A stretch of DNA of 64,000 nucleotides from Linum tenue (taxonomy: Eukaryota > Streptophyta > Magnoliopsida > Malpighiales > Linaceae): NCBI GenBank assembly GCA_946122785.1, contig CAMGYJ010000010.1:12499467-12563466 (forward strand). The letters are read 5' to 3'. Position numbers and translations under genes: made by a program. Below, piece by piece: positions 11,963 through 23,230 of this stretch (within the stretch, counting starts at the first letter, position 1; every line of letters begins with the position of its first letter). The notes beneath the pieces are model-generated. The model worked only from the letters and a program-made list of their open reading frames with translations. It made no database searches and was not told where the DNA came from.

Positions 11963-13276
11963 TGACACGCTAAAACACAACACCAAACTGCGACCAAGTG
12001 TAATCGCAGTTCGGGAATGCAGTAAAGTAGCAAGTTCTAATGTCAACCCGGGGTCTAGATCTACTGCCTACTCCGTGAATATCTATTATCTAGCAAACTA
12101 AGTCGAGTGATTGTTGTTTGAAGTAAAAGCAGTAAAAAGCAGGAAATGGTTCGGTTTTCTGAAGTCAAGGAAGAGTCACTCGGGAATGAGTCCCCCTAGC
12201 TCCTTAGTTAGGTCTCAATTGTAATTACCGTGGGTTGATTTACTGTTGATTAAACTGCGGAAGATCCGACAGTAGCTTGGAATCTCTTAAGCTAGCCAAG
12301 CCCTCTCAGTCAAACTACCCAGCAGACGACTAGTCTTCACCGGGATAGAAAGCTGAGGCTATGAACACAGAACTCCACTACTGGAATTGGATTCCAGTAC
12401 AAAGCAGCAGATTGACTAACTCTCGTATAACCAATCTGCTACTACCGAATGATGTAGCTCTAACAACCTAATCAGATTCTATCTATCTCAGGTTGCAGCA
12501 GAAATCAAGAAAAGCTAAGCAGACTTCAATCAATTCAATGAATCATGCATCATTCGATTATAACCAAGCAGTATAACAATCCCAAGTAATTACAATCAAA
12601 ATCCCTAACACATGGAACTAGGGTTCTTCATACCCAAGTGAGAGAAAGTTCTACTCCATAGAGAGAGAGGGAAGAATCTTCTCTGGGATGATGATTATCA
12701 CTCCTATGATGATCTCCGAGCTTGATTTGATGAAACCCAGCTCCAAAACCACTCTTAGGATGTGTTCTTCGCACTTTCTCTCTCTAGGGCTCTGTTTTTG
12801 CTCCAAAAGGTCGATTTTCTCATTTGTGGCTCGAAATTGGGTTAAACCCAGATTTTCCCGACTCACACGGGCAGGCCACACGGCCGTGTGGCTTACCCAG
12901 TTGCTCGTGTGGCTTCCAAAACGCTGCGTCTCAATTAATCGAACTTCAGGCTTCCCACACGGCCAGGGTCACACGGCCGTGTGGAATTTCCACCATGCCC
13001 GTGTGAGCTCTCGGCACAAACCACACGGCCACAAGGGTGACTTGCACGGCCATGTGAGTTCCAGGAATGCCCGTGTGGCTTCCTCACCGCCTCGCCTCGC
13101 GTCCGATCTTCGTCCAATCGCCCCCAAACTGGCTCCCAAAGCCTCCATTCACGTACTAGGACCTGAAATATCACAAACAAGCACAATCTAGCGTAAAATC
13201 GGCCTAAAACACGAGAATCAACATCTCAAACGGTGTACGAATAGGGGTAAAAACATGTGCAATTAACGGTCTATCA
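11963..13276 (-). repeat. Athila-1 5' LTR
   Basis: 1,314 bp, sense ends TGATAGACC...GCGTGTCA. It keeps the segment missing from the other LTR (about 12065-12270). CACACGGCCGTGTG-type motifs cluster at about 12860-13080. Confidence 0.95.
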
Positions 13277-13281
13277 GTAAC
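13277..13281. repeat. Athila-1 target duplication, right
   Basis: GTAAC, identical to 3795-3799. The interrupted LINE reading resumes after it. Confidence 0.95.
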
Positions 13282-15293
13282 AATGTCATCACATACTTCT
13301 CTAATAGCTTCCACGTCCCAAGAACGATCCTTTGGACGAATCCAATCCGCCACCATAGATATTGGCAAATTCTGAGAAGCCAAGGAAAAATATGGGATGG
13401 ACGGAATCCATGGATCACTATGAAAAAGTGTTTCAGCACCAGACATAATCCCACGAATCATCCCCAACTTCAAAGAATCCTTGGTTTCACAAAGTCCGTT
13501 CCACACCCATGAGCCTCGTCTCCCTTTAGATGCCGAGAAGAAGTTTCCATCAGGGAAATAAAGTCCTTTAAGCAATCGAACCCATAGTGCATCTGGATTC
13601 TCAAGAATTCTACAAACCTATTTACCAACAAGAGCAAGATTAAACAGATGGAAATTTCGAAAATCAACCCCTGCCTACCAGTTTCGGTTCCTCTAGCACC
13701 CTCGCATCACACCAGTGGATGGATTTCCTCTTCATAGAACCTGCCCAAAAGAAACGGCAAAGAATAGAATCCATCTTATTAGTAGTAGATAGGGGAAGAA
13801 GGAACAAACTCATAATGTACGTCGGGATAGCCTGCAGCACCGCTTTTAGCAACGTTTCCTTGCCTCCAGCAGATAACAACATACTCTTCCAAGAATCTGT
13901 TTTTTTCCATTCTATCAATAAGGAACGAGAAAGTTTCTCTCTTTCATCGCCCCCACTCAGATGGAACTCCCAAGTACTTATCATGACAAACCGAGGACGA
14001 GAATCCAAAGTGGGAGGTGATAAGCTCCTTGATAGCACTTGGAGTATTTTTGCTGAAGAAAATGGATGATTTTGAGGCATTGATTTCTTGACCAGTCACT
14101 CTTCCATATTGTTTCAGAATGTTCCGAATGTGAGTCGCTTCTCTCAAAGAGACAGTGAAAGAGACAGTGAGAGATAACTGGGAAGTTCTTATTAAGTTTG
14201 ATCCCCTGTATGTCTCCTCTCCGCACTCCCTTGTCAATGAGGAAGGATAATGCATTAGACATAATAATGAAAATAAATGGTGACAAGGGATCTCCTTGTC
14301 GGATGCCTCGAGTCGGTGTGAAAGTATCTGAAGGCCTGCCATTAATAAGAATTGAGAAATTGACCGTCCGGATGCATTGGCAAATCCATTCTCTCCATCT
14401 ATGGTCAAATCCGTACGCCTCTAGAATAGATTACAGACAATCCCATTCCACAAGGTCGTAAGCCATACGCTTATCCAATTTCAGCATCATATCCCAGTTA
14501 CCACACTTCCTGCGATTTTTGAAATGATGCAGCACCTCATGAACCATAATGATATTGTCTTGAATCAATCTTCCTCCTGTGAATGCGGCTTGCATCTTTG
14601 ACACCAACTCAGGAATCTGCCGTTTCAATCTGCTCGCCATAATCTTGGAAACCACTTTATACCGGAAGTTGCAGCAACTTATAGGCCGAAATTGATTCAC
14701 CTTATCAGGTGCTTGAACCTTAGGAATCAAAGCAATGTGAGTGTTATTCCACCCCTGAGGCATAATTGACGAGCTGAAGAACTCCTGAACCTCCTTACAG
14801 AATTCATCCCCAATTTTTCCTCAAAACTTCCTAAAGAAGAGACCAGCAAATCCATCCGGCCCTGGAGATTTATTCGGGCCTAAATCGAAAACAGCAAGCT
14901 TGATTTCTTCTGGGGATTGAGCAATGCAAAGACTCGCATTCATCTCCTCTGTGAAAAGTCGTGGGAATCCCTGCAGAATATCAGGATTTGGAGGTGGAGA
15001 AGAACAAGTGAACAGAGTTTTATAGTAATCAACAATATGAGTCGAAATAGCCGCTGGTTGGCTAATCACATTGTCCAAATCATCCTTGAGATTGATAATT
15101 ATGTTCCTCTGCTTCGTTTGAATTGTGGTAGTATGGAAGAACTTAGAATTTTGGTCTCCACGTTGTAGCCAATTGACCCTCGACCTGTGACTCCAAAAAA
15201 GCACTTCATCTTTCCATATAGCCGCAAATCAACCATCAGGTCCTTTTCCTCTTGAATAATCACATTGTCTCTATCCATTTGAATTATCTCAGG
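13282..15293 (-). pseudogene. LINE reverse transcriptase (5' part of split ORF)
   Basis: Reading from 15293 down on the minus strand, shifted frames give classic plant LINE blocks: SRVNWLQRGDQNSKFFH, GPNKSPGPDGFAG, ALIPKVQAPDKVNQFRPISC, KLDKRMAYDLVEW and YGRVTGQEINASKSS, then the post-RT region with ETLLKAVLQAIPTYIMS. At least five frame breaks are visible. The segment that should carry the FADD catalytic box (near 14150-14200) is replaced by a short repeat of GAGACAGTGA on plus, so the catalytic Asp pair seems to be lost. The 3' end meets Athila-1 at GTAAC. Confidence 0.85.
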
Positions 15294-15305
15294 CAAGGTG
15301 ACATT
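15294..15305. repeat. LINE target-site duplication, 5' copy
   Basis: CAAGGTGACATT, paired with 3303-3314 (one mismatch). It marks the truncated 5' end of the LINE. Confidence 0.6.
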
Positions 15306-15661
15306 ATTCTAGTATCAGTGTTTTCTTTACATGCAACATTTCTTTAAAAGAATGTTAAATTTATCAAGAATTAAGAATTTCATTTGCTTGTATATGTGCA
15401 ACATTTATTTATGTGCACTACAAGAAAAACATGCTATTACATAAAACATATATGTTACGATTAGGCATTTATTTTCCTCTATATCATATTAGAGACACCT
15501 AAATATGCAACACCATAATTTTCAAAAAAAAAAAAATATGCAACACCATATTGTTGCTTCTGTTAGTTCTTTTTAGAAGCAGATAGTAGCGAATATTTAT
15601 TCCATAAGGGCTTATTTGATCCAATCATACCACGTAATCTTTTAAACGTTTTGTTTCTACT

Positions 15662-16800
15662 TAGGCCTGTCAATTCGGTTTCGGGTTTTCGGGTTAACCC
15701 GAACCCGAACCGATATGCACAGTGTTGGTTTCGGTTTTTTCGGGTTCAACCCGAAACACACTGCAGCGGTTTCGGTTTACCAAAACCCGCAAAACCGGAA
15801 ATACCCGCAAACCCGGAAACACTGCATCAGTCACGCTGTCGTTTTGACAAGAAACATCCCTACCCTAGCGGCCTTCACTTCGTGTTCGTGCCGCCGTCTC
15901 TTCGATTTTGGTCTTGGAAAACCTAAACGAAACAGAGCGCTGGCCGCTGAGCGAGACGAAACAGCCTCCTGCCCTCCTCGCCGCCATCATCGTCCTCGCC
16001 GCCAGAGGCCTCGTGAGGACCTCCGACTGCCATCAAATCTGTCGCCGGCCGCCACCATCAACTTCCTTGCACTATGTTGGAGGGTTCCAGCCTTTGACAG
16101 GGAGGAATCCGCTTCACCACCATCAACAGAGCCTCCTCGCCGCCATCATCGTCGCTCGGCCGCATCTGGGTAACGCAAAGATTCAGTGTTCCTCGTCGCT
16201 AATCCACCCATCGACGACGAAGAGCCAGAAGCAGACGTATATGATAGTTGATATACCTTCAATTTTGGACCTATGGTATTACTAAAACATTTAATTATAC
16301 GAAAATCCACAATTAAATGAGATATGATTAAATTACGTATAAAATATGTTTAAGTATTTTACTTTGTCTCTAAAATACTAATACTCTTTAATAGTTAATA
16401 GTATGTCTATAGTTATAGAATACATAAAATTAAATATTTCAATAATTAACTAATATTTTAATAATAAACTAATATGTAAATATTAGTTTTATACTGTCCA
16501 TGTCCCATAAAATTAAACATAATGGTAAAATAAGAATGTACAAATAATAAGAATAAAATTGTTTTGTACAATGTAAAATTCAAATCACAAAACAAAAAAA
16601 AAAAAACCTCAAACCGGTTCGGTTTCGGTTTCACCCGAACCGAACCAAAACCGCCAACATCATTTTCGGGTTCCAGTACCCGAAACCCACAGAATAGCAT
16701 TTCGGGTTCGGTTTCGGTTTGTGAGGGGGCGGGTTCGGTTTTTTCGGTTTTCACGGGTTTCGGGTTCGGTTGCCCGACCCGAACCGAACCGACAGCCCTA
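15662..16800. mobile_element. hAT-like non-autonomous element, 1.14 kb
   Basis: Perfect 8-bp duplications TTTCTACT (15654-15661 and 16801-16808) flank terminal inverted repeats TAGGCCTGTC / TAGGGCTGTC. Subterminal regions are full of CGGTTTCGGGTT-type words in opposite orientation at the two ends. The 8-bp duplication and TAGGG-type ends fit the hAT superfamily. No transposase is present. The core at about 15860-16200 is GC-rich and unlike its surroundings (CTCGCCGCCATCATCGTC repeated twice), possibly captured sequence. Confidence 0.88.
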
Positions 16801-17028
16801 TTTCTACTAAAAGAATTCACGGAAAAAATTTCCGTTCCTAATTACTTTTTAGAAATCATTTTCCTCCTTTTTATCATTGTAGAAGTACAAGTATTTGTCG
16901 TAATTGTTCGTTATAATGGGATATGTCTGGGCTTGTAATACTAGTTTTGCTCATAATAATATTTCTTTTAAATAATTAAGAATGTTATATTTATTTCATT
17001 ATTCCCTTTTATGTTATATTTTTTAATA

Positions 17029-17401
17029 GGCCAATGTCTATTTTTTACCCAAACCTTTTTCGGATTCTTTTATTTTAACCAAACCTATTGAATTCCTAAA
17101 AATTATCCAAACGTTAACTCTCCGTCAACTTTTCTGTTAGTAATGCTGACTAAGTATGACCATAATGAGTTGACTTCCTAGGTGGCGGTCAGAATACCAT
17201 CATTTACTATTTTTAATGAAAAGATTATCAAAAAACAAAACAAAATCTCACTCCTCACGTGGACGAAATAAGTAACGGTAACAGAATGAATGCCCAGACT
17301 TTGATAAACTATAATACGTTTGGATAATAAATAGAATTTCTATAGGTTTGGTTAAAATAAAAGAATGTGAAAAAAGTTTGGGTAAAAAATAGACATTGCC
17401 C
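17029..17401. mobile_element. Mutator-like MITE
   Basis: 373 bp with inverted arms of about 80 bases (outer ends GGCCAATGTCTATTTTTTAC and, reversed, GGGCAATGTCTATTTTTTAC) and perfect 9-bp duplications TTTTTAATA (17020-17028 and 17402-17410). The long arms and 9-bp duplication fit Mutator-type elements. It has no coding capacity. Confidence 0.92.
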
Positions 17402-17520
17402 TTTTTAATATTTATACCATTTCTTAAATTAAAAGGTAAATCTCAGTCTAAGTCCGAATATATTTTGTTATGAATGTACTTATTCCCTCTCCCCTCATAA
17501 CCCTAAACTAGCTCCCTCGT

Positions 17521-18992
17521 TGATAAGTGATATTGTATATGTATCTACACTCATTTCTTGATCAATTTGGATTTTACTTGCATGTTTCTTGGCCTATTTC
17601 ACGTTAGGTTGTGTTCATTATTTGTCGCATTTCAAGTTGTAGCAGGTAAACTGACGCATTGGTGCAAGTTTCGGGTCAATCGAAGATTATTTAGCGACTC
17701 AAAAGTGGACCAAAAGAAGAAACATGGGTTGCCCATGACAAACACGGTCGTGTTTCCTTGAATAGAGCCTGTGTTCCAGCCAGGAGAAGCACGACTGAGG
17801 TTTTTTCATTACACTGGCCGTGTAACGTATGATGTGGTAAAACACGGCCTCAACACGACCGTGTTTTATTCGTAATAGGTCGTATAATAGCTGACGACAA
17901 GTAACACGACTAGACCCCAAACACGCACACGACCGTGTTTTACCCTGAAGGTGGCCATGTTTGACCCAGAAGGACTTAAGTGAAACAACACGCTCTGAGG
18001 AAACACGGTCTGGTGCTAAAACACGACCATGGAACACTGTCGTGTTTTAGCTAGCCATTGAGTTAAGTGCCAATTCTGGATTTTTGAGAGGGATCCGACT
18101 TTTGCCAACTAAGCTAGAGTTCTAGAGAGAGAGTTCTAGAGAGAGAGAGAAAGTGACAGAGAAACACCCCTTAGAGGTCATTTAGCCCTCAATCTACCGT
18201 TGGAGCGCGGATTTTATCACTTGGAGTGAAGATCGACATCTCGGAGGAGATAGTTATCATCTTTGTTTGTGAGCATGATCCTTCAAGCATTGTCCCCCCC
18301 CCCCCCCCCTCCCTATAGAGTAATACATTCTCTCATTTGGGTATGAAGAACTCTAGTTCCATGTGTTAGGATTAACTTTGTCGACTCTTTGGTTTGTGAA
18401 CCTTGAGTCTATTTATCTAATTGAAGTTTTATTCATGCAATTGTTTGAATCTTGACCACATTCTGCAATTCTTGCTTTGACCCAGGAGAGAGAATATATG
18501 ATTTGGTTGATAGAGTGCCTCCTTTGGTGGTGGTGAATCGATTGCGCAAATAGTTAATAAATTCAGTGCTCTATACTAGATTTCAATCCAGTAGAGGAAG
18601 TATTTGTTGTATTGCCTTAATATTCTATTTTGGTTGAGGATAATCTCCCTCTGTTTAGTCTATTAAGAGATTTTAGTCTGCTTTAATTGAGATTCTAAAC
18701 TAATTACAGACTCTTCGCAATAAAAGTATCAAGTGAATCCACTAGGAGTAAACAAAATCGACTTACGGACTAGGGGAAACATAGTTGATGATCTTTTTGC
18801 ATATGAATGTGAATCAAGTTTCCTGCTTTGTATTTTAGTTTCAATAATCGATAATACAACCTGTTTTCCAGATAATAGATAGTTCCCCGAGTAATAGTCT
18901 AGATTGGTACTTTTATACTTAATTTCACTATACTACTCCCTGATTTGTGGTTGCACTTGGCCACTAATTAGAGTGTTAATAAAAGCTAGTCA
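17521..18992 (+). repeat. Athila-2 5' LTR
   Basis: Starts TGATAAGTGATATTG and ends AAAGCTAGTCA. TTGGCCTATTTCACGTTAGG followed by TTGTGTTC matches the same place in the solo LTR at 53264-54704. A C-run at about 18294-18309 sits at the same place as the G/C-run of the Athila-1 left LTR, next to a shared TTTGGGTATGAAGAAC block. ACACGGTCGTGTT-type palindromes fill 17740-18050. Confidence 0.82.
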
Positions 18993-18998
18993 AGTTTT

Positions 18999-19016
18999 TG
19001 GCGACGTTGCTGGGGA
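18999..19016 (+). other. Athila-2 primer-binding site, decayed
   Basis: TGGCGACGTTGCTGGGGA lies six bases after the LTR and differs from the tRNA-Asp complement at two positions, both explicable by mutation. Confidence 0.75.
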
Positions 19017-19138
19017 ATGTTACATTATTAGGAAGAGTGAACAACTATTACTTTGGTTTTACTTTTCTGCATTTTGACTTTATTCCACCTTTGCTTTTCA
19101 CAAGTTGTTTCTTCTTAACTTGTGGTCGGTTTTAGTGC

Positions 19139-20530
19139 ATGACTCGTAGACAATCGAGCAACTTACTGTTCATTGGATAACAACATCAATCGTACTCTCC
19201 CGAACTTGGAGAAGGAGAGAGCGGTCAGGCAAGTTCTCTTCCTAGGCGAGGAGATAATAATTCGCCCCCAAGGTCAAGGAGATACAGCCTAGCATCCGGC
19301 ACCCACAGATTGCTGCCAACAATTGCGAGATCAAGCTCGATATGATCTCAATGATATAGAACAACATCTAGTTCCATGGACTGCAGGACGAGAAACCATG
19401 TGAGAAGATTAATTGGTTCCTGGAGCTCATTGACATGATTAAATCGAATGGGGTGCTACAAGCTGCCTTCCGCTCGCATCTATTTTCGTGGTCTTTGAGC
19501 TATAAAGCAAGGCATTGGCTCAATCATCAACCTCCACTTTCCATAACATCCTGGCAAGACTAGGCGACCAAATTCATGAACCACTACTATCTACCTTCCA
19601 AAATTGCTGAATTGCATAGGCAAATCACTCCCTTTGCCTAGAAGGAGGATGAGACTCTTCGAGATGCGTGAGAAAGATATTATGTTATGTTCTTGGAATT
19701 CCCACCCCACATATTTGATGATCATTTCAAGTTGGGCACCTTCTACAATGCACTCTTCCGGAAGATTGCCAGCTTAGATACTCTTTCTGACAGGGAGGAA
19801 TGTTAAATAAGACCCCACCACAGATGACTAAGTTGTTTGAAGGGATTGTTGCACGAAGGTATGACTGGGGAAACCCACATCGAGGAAAAGGGTCAAGATA
19901 AACTCGGTAGAATTCTGACCTTCTCTGAAGACAAAGATGGATGAGTTGATCACAACATTGCGTAAGTCGGATAATTCATCGGGCCCTCGAGTGAAGTCAC
20001 CAGTGATGTAGTGTGAATGGTGTCAAAGTCGTAATCATGAATTGGAGGACTATTTAGCAATGCATGAGGCCGTTACACCTCAGGAGAATGTGGATTTCAT
20101 TGCTAATACCATGAACAATAACGTGTATAGCAACAACTATAATCCAGGGTCGCGTAATCACCCCAACTTTTCGTGCTCATCACCCACGTACCCCTAGACC
20201 ACCCGGATTTCATTGGCCAGCTGCAAGGCACCAACATAGACCTCCTATCTAGCAGTAGTGAGAACCCTATCAATTGAAGAAATTCCAGCAACAGCCTTAT
20301 CAACAACAACGTGTAGAAGGTGCTTGTCCATCCCAACCAAATAAGATCTCTAAGTAGAGGACCCGATTCAATCATTTTCCACCTCGACTTCCCTGAAGTT
20401 TGGAGCTCTTTATAAGTTCGTGGAGGTTGCTACCGAGAAGTTCTCCTCCATTGAAGTCGGGCAGAGGAACCATTACGTTTATATGCATAACCAGAAGGAT
20501 ATGCTCGGATTGACCATGGTTCATGGAGTT
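19139..20530 (+). pseudogene. Athila-2 gag remnant
   Basis: Begins ATGACTCGTAGACAATCG, matching the MTRSQS start of Athila-1 gag. Later blocks equate to its KVGTFYHALF (here KLGTFYNALF) and CQWCES (here CEWCQS) regions. Stops and shifts occur throughout and no long frame survives. Similarity fades around 20.5 kb. Confidence 0.75.
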
Positions 20531-20535
20531 TGGAC

Positions 20536-22860
20536 GAAAAACTTAACAGAAGGATATGCTTGAGAACATGACAATAGTAGAGGGGCAAACTTGACGTGAA
20601 AATAGTAGAGGGGCACGTTTAGAAAAAGTAATAGTATGTGGGCAATTTATACTATTAACCCTTGTTTTTATAGTTGTATTGGTTTTTCTGAACTACTGGT
20701 ACCGATTTGTTATTATTTTCGTAGTTTTGCTAACTCATCGGAACGAAGACAAAGACTGAGAGGTGGTCGGAGAAGTAAAAATGAGAATGTATTTATAGTG
20801 ATTTGTAACTTTCCAAGGATGTAATTTTTCAAATTATAATTCATAAAAATTTATTTTTTCCTACCCAAATTGTCTTAGTATGCATGTTGCAAACATCCTA
20901 TGCGGTTTGCTCCATATTCGATGCCTATTTCTTATTAAAAAGATTTAGTAAATGTATACATACCATACATGTCATAACTACACTCTTTTACTCATAAAAA
21001 AAATCACCATATTAGTAATTGTAATTGAGCCCTCTTTATCAAGTTTACAGCCAATTAAACGACCCATGACAAACACTGTAAAGCAGCAGCCTGTAAATGG
21101 TATATATATCAGAACATCTCCAGCAGAAGAAAAGGAGATATTATCAATTATCATTATGGGCTATCTAGTCTTTCTTTCTTTCCTTCCTTCCTTCTTTATT
21201 ATTATTTTTAAATTTGTTTAATAAATTTTGAGCATCTTTTCCTTGCTTTTTATTATCATTGGTAAAAGGGAAGCCATATGGTCTGCTGATCACTGCTGTA
21301 TAGCTGTGGATGCATGTCTTCAGTTAGGTTTTGCGCAGAGAAAAATAAAATTAAGTTGTTTACCCCGAGGTTTGGATTTGGATCTATTAGGGGAAATCCT
21401 TCATTTTGAATTAACTCTAAATACATGTCAGGGGGAAAATAGTTTATTAATAAGGATAACCGCCGGGAATATGGAAATTGATGTTTTCGTAGGCTTGTGA
21501 ATTCTCAATTTTGTTAAAATACTCGCAGCCCATTTCTAGAATGTGTTTACATGTTTCGGATCGTTGAATCAAGGCGTGGAAAATTCGAATAAACGTGGTG
21601 GTCATTTTGCATATAATTGGTAACTGCGTCCATCCAACAATTGCGTAGTACCAGCATATGATCCAATAATTGCGAGTATATGTAAATATGTTCTAGCAGA
21701 TGATCTGTAAACACTAAACACTATAGTTGGATCGCTTAAATCTGATCAATAAAATTTGTAATGAAGTCTGATCAGCAAATATTGAATTGCATGCACATCA
21801 GTAACATACTGTTTGGTATAAATGAATTTCATAAGTTTTGAGAAATTCATTTTGAAATGAAATATTTTTGTGTTTGGTATATAAAAGAATTCATTTTCAA
21901 TTCTAAAATTTGAATTCAATGGAATTGAAGCTAATTATAACAATTTCGAGGAATTGACATGGGTTATTTATGTGTTTTACTTTTGCGTTTTTCTTAATGG
22001 GAATTATTTCTTTTATATGTGAAGGAATAATGATGATTGATTAGGATCTTTACTAAACCCTACTTCCATCGAGTGCGACTCTCTGCAATTTGGATCTTTC
22101 ATTGTGATTTGTAGTCTTAAAATTTTGCAATGGCAATACATGAATTATGTCATGGAATTTTTTTAAGTTCGTTTTTTATATCTCATTTGCATTACTAATC
22201 CTCCATGATGAGAGTGATATATTATTTTAATTTGATGGCAATTAATAAGGGTGTAATTGGAAATTTTAATTTAATTCAATTTCGAATGTATATTATGATT
22301 TGAGAATTCAATTCATTTATAACGTTTTGAACATGTATGACATAACAAAGACAAGAATTCATTTGATAATGAATTCTACACAATAATTCTTTTTATAACG
22401 AATTGAATTATAGATTCATTTCAGACCAAATGATTTGTAAGTCTGTAACATTTATTTTTTGGTTGGTTAGCCTTTCGCTTTCAATTATGAAAGTCAATCA
22501 ATATTCAATAAGCGTCTAGCTGATTGACTCTTGAGTCTCGAACACCAAATGAAAGGAATATATATATGTAGTAGATCGAATATTAATGCATGTCTCATCA
22601 TATACCTAATGAATAAATATAAGCAGGTTTTAGCTAATATGAAAGTGTTCATATAAATAAAAACCAGGGACCGCAGTTTCGTTACAATATGCAAATATAC
22701 TTTGGTGGATGAGTGAGGAAATTGGGTTTGTTGAAATTTAATAAGCAAACGCCACATCTTCTATACAAAGAGTTTTAAATCGCTTGGGACAAAATACAAA
22801 GATAAGTTCGGAAAGTATGTGTTTAGATAATTGAATTGATAAATTCTCTTTTATTTTATT
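20536..22860. other. AT-rich stretch with a likely MITE at 21811-22432
   Basis: No gene is recognised. At about 21811-22432, ends CTGTTTGGTATAAATGAAT and, reversed, CATTTGGTCTGAAATGAAT form imperfect inverted repeats with many GAATTCATT words between them. I could not fix a duplication. Near 20530-20640 a short phrase, TAGTAGAGGGGCA, is repeated. Confidence 0.45.
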
Positions 22861-22871
22861 TTTTGGTGAAA

Positions 22872-23230
22872 AACGGGCGCTAGGGGCGTGCTAACCCATA
22901 ACATTAATTACTCGGGCTTCTTGGATCCCGAAAACATCATGGTTTAACCAGAAATACAAAAGCGGCTCCATATGATCATACTAGGAGCTTCCTACGGGAA
23001 TCAAATGTCCCTTATTAGCAAGAAAATCAGCTACATGGTTCTGCTCTCTGTAAATGTGAGTAATCTTGACCTCACCAAAAGTGTCCAACATATTTTGAAT
23101 CTAACGGATAATAGTGGCATGCCTATGCCCCTCCTCGACCCGATTCTGTAAAACCTGTACCGCTGCCAGAGAATTCATCTGGAGCTCAACTCTGGAGCGC
23201 TAGAGGGACATGATCCTAGTGCGTTGGATG
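22872..23230 (-). pseudogene. LINE RNase H tail fragment
   Basis: The minus strand reads VELQMNSLAAVQVLQNRVEE, then a helix, then EVKITHIYREQNHVADFLA and NKGHLIPVG, typical of the C-terminal RNase H of plant LINEs, with a few stops. No reverse transcriptase is adjacent; only the 3' end of a LINE is here. Confidence 0.75.

Larger units (their letters stand above)
3800..13276 (-). mobile_element. Athila-1, polymerase-less Ty3/gypsy element
   Basis: A 9,477-bp LTR retrotransposon on the minus strand with perfect 5-bp GTAAC duplications. Sense order: 5' LTR (11963-13276), primer-binding site complementary to the 3' end of tRNA-Asp, gag (11817-9850), protease (9849-9365), a GC-rich tandem repeat (about 9310-8930), an Athila ORF-1-like frame (8179-6805), a polypurine tract and the 3' LTR (4955-3800). 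The tRNA-Asp primer, the protease wording and the extra ORF point to the Athila lineage. No reverse transcriptase, RNase H or integrase could be found, so it could only have moved with enzymes from a relative. gag and pro carry stops and a frameshift. Confidence 0.93.
3315..15293 (-). mobile_element. 5'-truncated LINE split by an Athila element
   Basis: A plant L1-type LINE on the minus strand. Its reverse transcriptase lies at 13282-15293 and its C-terminal RNase H at 3377-3799, separated by the Athila insertion at 3800-13276. The 3' end is a short A-run (T-run 3316-3322 on plus). A 12-base near-duplication, CAAGGTGCCATT at 3303-3314 and CAAGGTGACATT at 15294-15305, fits a LINE target-site duplication with one change. 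Without the Athila and its duplicated 5 bases the LINE is about 2.5 kb. It lacks ORF1 and the endonuclease, as expected for 5' truncation during target-primed reverse transcription. The frame is broken many times, so it is dead. Confidence 0.85.
17521..20535 (+). mobile_element. Athila-2, degenerate 5' half
   Basis: A plus-strand relative of Athila-1: an LTR (17521-18992), a decayed tRNA-Asp primer-binding site (18999-19016) and a broken gag (from 19139). Sequence resembling gag stops near 20.5 kb. No protease, polymerase or 3' LTR follows, so the element is truncated. No target duplication can be tested at the missing end. Confidence 0.8.
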
